Origin: JANQHS01 sp965267505
GTDB taxonomy: Bacteria > Bacteroidota > Bacteroidia > Cytophagales > CCMP332
Reading direction: 5' to 3'
DNA: 64,000 nt
Assembly: GCA_965267505.1 (NCBI GenBank)
Contig: OZ254081.1
Span: 744,001-808,000 of the forward strand
Each line of letters starts with the position of its first letter. Within the stretch, counting starts at the first letter, position 1. Positions 61,401 to 64,000 of this stretch are shown in pieces. Made by a program: the position numbers and the translations under genes. Below the pieces are notes generated by a model, which was given only the letters and a program-made list of their open reading frames with translations, was not told where the DNA came from and did not search any database.

Positions 61401-62887
61401 TAAGCTTTTAAAACAGGGTCCTTCAGGTCAAATAACGAGGCCCCAAGCACATTCTTGTGGTAGGCTTTTATTAGATCAATATTGACCATGGCAATACTCG
61501 GTATTGAAAGATCAACATGATTGATGTTCCTTGATATGCCTTCTCTCGGGTAGAGTTTCAACCCATCCGCTTTAATCGACTGAAGAGTAGAGGATATGAA
61601 AAGAGAATCAGCCGCCAACTGGTGAACCCCATCCTTTAGGTCCATTCGGAAGGCTTCAAAATTCAACCAAAACTGTTTGGCGTAGAGAAGGTTATCCTCT
61701 TGTAAATATGAAAGGGTGTCGACCAGCAGATCCTCAAGGGAAACCGATATTCCTTCAATCTCAATATTTTCAGGGTTTTCGGTGGCCGTTTCATAAAAAT
61801 CAAAGGTGCCATCACCTACCAGAAAGCTGTCGATCTTAACCTCTTTGAGGTAACCCTGGATCAAGGGGTATATGTTATGACTGAATCCGGTGAACTCAGA
61901 ATTCCCTTCCCTTTTTGGAACGCCAGGTGGACTGAAAATCTGGAAATTGGGCCTTTGGAGGTGAACCATGGCAAGACCAAGGGTGTCCGTTAAATAAGCG
62001 GATTGAATATCCGCTCCCTTAATCATCAATTCAGGAAAAAAGAAATGATAATAAGGTCTCTTTAATAGATCCAGTTTTTCTGCCTCTACTTGGCCCGGGC
62101 TTAAGTTAAATCCCCTCGCAAAGATGGAGGAATCCGCACTGGAAAATCCAACTTCATTAGCCTCAACTGTGTGAACACCATCGGCCAGGTTAAGCTTGTA
62201 ATCGCTCAGGAATAATTCGTAGGACTCAGAGTATAGGAATTTTTTTGTCCCGAATTGCTGATTGTCAACCTTAAATCCTGAGAGATCCAGTGAAATCTTG
62301 GAGGCAGTAAAACTTTCGATTCTATCCTCCTGATCGATGAAAAGATCAAATATTCCATCATCGATAACCAGATGGTCTATGATCAGGAATTCCATAAGAT
62401 TTCTGATGATTGGAGCTACATCATCATATTGGCGTTCCTGCTGTGGTGCGGCTGAATCAATGTGGGCGAGGATTTTCACATCGGGTTTAACAAAAGCAAC
62501 CTCTTTAAGCTCCACCCCAGATCCTCTTATTAGGTCAAGAACGTTAAAGCCTTTTAGGTGACAAGAAGGTACCTCTATTTCGTAAAGTGAGGTTCTAACT
62601 TTTCCCTGCTTTTTCTTTTCTTCATAGAGGTCCAGATTTGGAATGAGTTTAAATCCTTTGAGTTCAAAGCCCATCTCCCAAACAAGAAGGTCGAACCTTT
62701 CATATTGCAGCTCATAAATCCCTTCAGATCTTTCCTTTACCGTTTGCGTCAGATAGTCTCTCAGGTATGCTCCGGTACCCGCATAACTTCCCCAAAACAG
62801 GATAACCAGAAGGTTTAATCCAATGGCCCACATCAGAATCTTTCTTAGTGTGGATCTTCTCTTATTAGAGTTTGCTTTCTTCATCAA
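58493..62887 (-). CDS. Large AsmA-like envelope protein with internal repeats
   Basis: A 1464-residue protein with one N-terminal membrane segment (ILMWAIGLNLLVILFWGSYAG, residues 17-37); the rest is periplasmic and beta-rich. Five or six repeats of roughly 200 residues share a kernel of a strand like (F/L)LYSESYELFLSDYKLNL, then (D)G(V/L)H-x-(V/L)-x-A-x-x-(V/I)-x-F-S-(S/T) and GL(K/N)L-x-P. The C-terminal part (VPGTVNFLDMTASIANLSSD; GTAKLMGEGLIDFYCDLN; FEIRGTVGPMDMKKINPMV) is like the AsmA C-terminal region. AsmA-like proteins are proposed lipid conduits between membranes; that role here is inference. A -7 element precedes it. Confidence 0.72.
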   Translation of the reverse strand: MMKKANSNKRRSTLRKILMWAIGLNLLVILFWGSYAGTGAYLRDYLTQTVKERSEGIYELQYERFDLLVWEMGFELKGFKLIPNLDLYEEKKKQGKVRTSLYEIEVPSCHLKGFNVLDLIRGSGVELKEVAFVKPDVKILAHIDSAAPQQERQYDDVAPIIRNLMEFLIIDHLVIDDGIFDLFIDQEDRIESFTASKISLDLSGFKVDNQQFGTKKFLYSESYELFLSDYKLNLADGVHTVEANEVGFSSADSSIFARGFNLSPGQVEAEKLDLLKRPYYHFFFPELMIKGADIQSAYLTDTLGLAMVHLQRPNFQIFSPPGVPKREGNSEFTGFSHNIYPLIQGYLKEVKIDSFLVGDGTFDFYETATENPENIEIEGISVSLEDLLVDTLSYLQEDNLLYAKQFWLNFEAFRMDLKDGVHQLAADSLFISSTLQSIKADGLKLYPREGISRNINHVDLSIPSIAMVNIDLIKAYHKNVLGASLFDLKDPVLKAYLPKQPSSRRSSDNAARRDLVKIVSTYFDTVSIAEIKLENGTVDFAFRQAGRMETLKGDQINISLLGFEIDSLAKGRKDRIFFSRHMDLEIHDYDFLLDQLHEVKVRNMKLSTRTRNISFRDIIFAPRDTSNVITKLKELKQTTLFDIHVPYLSYSGVDIFKLIYQDALLVDQVRVEDPQLNISIFPKPAQERKELKPILEKDIHSLVTSFFRKVQVNEVYAQNALINISKEPHKDGQFYTKAPLDLRLISFNLDKDNYQFKNDQFLFSDELLITLTDYDLDLGGPGHTLTAERIVFSTKDKRIYGRGIKVRPKKYPQNLFPFSFKFKADIPSIEAIGIDLKEFFEYQRLKIEKVYAEAPDIHYLRANSFSTGFKKAGKKNVSIKSIHIGQFISKNGRTSLHDEKGKLFMTTGFNGPIYKLNIDSASTGPRPTRFLTRHVDLDFSNGYFLFPDGLHKLEWDRLKVDQVQTNISLYGLKLFALPGVDPYRKLRKTQNSAYRSGTLKRLTISGLDADDFYSTGNIDIRKVTIQDLGLIEFVFPQLRKKTKIDLSNFKINLPKGIKNLNIQTIDLKNFHFSRYNVQGDSLDLVLDQGKIFGKVKGVRIRNGQKWDPDRIGFADDITLLVRNFKRKIPSAFMDISAKEIGISTGRNEAFVYDLHAKPWYGKFLHSRKIGYETDRIEAKVSKIFLQDLDIPKLYYDQYLWTKKLEVRDLWVEDHRDKRVEDRTGFYPPMPQELLKNMDFKFRIDSVVLTKGEIHYEEFVDEAKVPGTVNFLDMTASIANLSSDPEIFGKKPMVKMHGTAKLMGEGLIDFYCDLNVRDPGNKFEIRGTVGPMDMKKINPMVENVAFTTIKSGFIKSIEFDATADDHFCTGTMDFKYSDFKIALINKKTGQVEGFDKGFLSFLANTFVVNTRNPHLGFFREGSIFYKRNPNKAIINYWWKSLFTGIKTSIGAQNERKLHKIAEKTE

Positions 62888-62897
62888 AAAACGGGCG

Positions 62898-62905
62898 CAA
62901 AATTA
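62898..62905 (-). promoter_or_regulatory. Bacteroidota -7 promoter element for the AsmA-like gene
   Basis: On the minus strand TAATTTTG, followed by C, ends 10 nt before the ATG at 62887. A TTTG occurs 14 nt upstream, slightly closer than usual. Confidence 0.45.
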
Positions 62906-62925
62906 CCCATTAGAATGACCAAAGG

Positions 62926-64000
62926 CTATTTTTTTGAGCCCCAACGCTTCTCTTGTCTTCTATTTATTTCGTTTTCCCTTGTATTATCACCCGGGGAGTA
63001 AAATTTTGCCCCTTTCATATCATCAGGCAGGTATTGCTGATTGATAAAATTTCCCTCATACTCGTGACTATACTTGTAGGACTTACCAAAGCCCTTTTCT
63101 TTCATTAAACGTGTGGGAGCATTCCTAAGGTGCATTGGAACCGGCCTATTTCCAGATTTTTTTACTTCTTCAAGAGCTCGATCAATGGCCAAGTAGGCAG
63201 AGTTGCTCTTTTCCGAGGTAGCCAAATAGATCACGCATTCGGACAATATGATCCTTGCTTCCGGCATTCCTACCTTATTGATGGCTTCGAAGGTTGAGTT
63301 TGCCAATACCAGAGCAGTAGGATTTGCCAAGCCAATATCCTCGGCTGCGAGGATGACCATTCTTCTGGCTATAAATTTTGGGTCTTCTCCCCCATCTAAC
63401 ATCCTTGCTAAATAGTACAAGGCCGCATCAGGGTCCGATCCTCTCATGGATTTGATAAAAGCAGAAGCAATATCGTAATGCTCATCTCCCTTTTTATCAA
63501 AGTACATTCTTCTCTCCTGGGCAACGTCCTCAAGAAGCTTATGATCTATTATAATTTCCTTTTCCTTTGAAAAATCTGAACATAGCTCGACCAGGTTCAA
63601 CATTTTCCTTGCGTCTCCACCTGAGAAGACGAATAGTTCCTTCCAGTCCTTAACGCTGATCTTTTTCTTAGAAAGCTCAGAATCTTCTTTTAGAGCCCTG
63701 GATCCAATTTTTTTAAGGTCTTCAACTGAGAATTCTTTTAAGATATAAACCTGGCACCTGGAAAGAAGGGCTGAATTGACTTCAAAAGAGGGGTTCTCAG
63801 TGGTAGCACCCACCAGGATGATAGTTCCGTTCTCAACTGCTCCCAACAAAGCATCCTGCTGAGATTTATTGAACCTATGGATCTCATCAATAAAAAGGAC
63901 AACTCCATTGGAGTATCTGGCTTTATCGATCACTTCCCTTAGGTCCTTTACTCCACTTGAGATTGCACTTAAACTTTGATAAGGCTTTTGAATTTCTTTA
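62926..64000 (-). CDS. rarA: Replication-associated recombination protein A (5' end outside window)
   Basis: The frame is open through the window edge (first visible residues EIQKPYQSLSAISSGVKDLRE), so the N-terminal part with Walker A is missing. Walker B is VVLFIDEIHRFNKSQQDALL, then LVGATTENPSFEVNSALLSR with sensor 1 and the arginine finger, and the RarA-specific C-terminus: DPDAALYYLARMLDGGEDPKFIARRM, AAEDIGLANP, PVPMHLRNAPT and YKYSHEYEG. RarA (MgsA) is a clamp-loader-like AAA+ ATPase acting at stalled replication forks. An internal ATG at 63933 is not the true start. Confidence 0.95.
   Translation of the reverse strand, partial: KEIQKPYQSLSAISSGVKDLREVIDKARYSNGVVLFIDEIHRFNKSQQDALLGAVENGTIILVGATTENPSFEVNSALLSRCQVYILKEFSVEDLKKIGSRALKEDSELSKKKISVKDWKELFVFSGGDARKMLNLVELCSDFSKEKEIIIDHKLLEDVAQERRMYFDKKGDEHYDIASAFIKSMRGSDPDAALYYLARMLDGGEDPKFIARRMVILAAEDIGLANPTALVLANSTFEAINKVGMPEARIILSECVIYLATSEKSNSAYLAIDRALEEVKKSGNRPVPMHLRNAPTRLMKEKGFGKSYKYSHEYEGNFINQQYLPDDMKGAKFYSPGDNTRENEINRRQEKRWGSKK

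Overview
The window is a gene-dense piece of a Bacteroidota chromosome, most likely an aerobic, probably marine member of the Flavobacteriia/Cytophagia. Several things point there: two proteins with C-terminal type IX secretion (T9SS) sorting domains, SprB-type adhesin repeats, a fused CcoN-CcoO cbb3 oxidase, the alternative bacteroidetes-type GlmU, type B ribosomal protein L31, almost no Shine-Dalgarno sequences, and promoters of the TTTG / TAnnTTTG type. No insertion sequence, prophage, CRISPR array or rRNA was seen. One tRNA-Arg is present.

Layout. 1-5.2 kb: end of an unknown gene, a TauE/SafE permease, L31, then a tight housekeeping operon (GlmU-like enzyme, DNA polymerase III delta prime, cyclophilin lipoprotein, RfbD-like reductase). 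5.3-13 kb: alanine/sodium symporter, helix-hairpin-helix protein, an MFS-like/HEAT/degenerate cNMP-domain protein and a HAMP-SpoIIE phosphatase. 13.1-29.0 kb: the most unusual block, five tightly packed co-directional genes: a TIR-like protein, an nSTAND NTPase with membrane segment, coiled coil and WD40 propeller, an outer-membrane barrel protein, a lipoprotein and a 2980-residue T9SS surface protein with ten SprB repeats.

29.0-47.1 kb: a microaerobic respiration island. It holds two universal stress proteins, a PAS histidine kinase with a REC-Crp/Fnr response regulator, ccoI-ccoS-ccoNO-ccoQ-ccoP, ccoG-ccoH-SafE, acetyl-CoA synthetase, a fructosamine kinase-like protein and a T9SS Asp-box protein. 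FNR-like palindromes (TGAT-N4-ATCA) lie upstream of both stress proteins, ccoI and ccoG, suggesting that one regulator, plausibly the local Crp/Fnr response regulator, controls the island.

47.1-64 kb: a zinc-ribbon protein, a short SSB, two LPP20-like lipoproteins, tRNA-Arg, a sparse segment with two small secreted proteins of unknown function, a barrel protein, a PaaG-like hydratase, a PAP2-like protein, rpoN, asnS, a secreted esterase/lipase, a 1464-residue AsmA-like envelope protein with internal repeats, and rarA cut by the window end. Several convergent gene pairs share or abut their stop codons.
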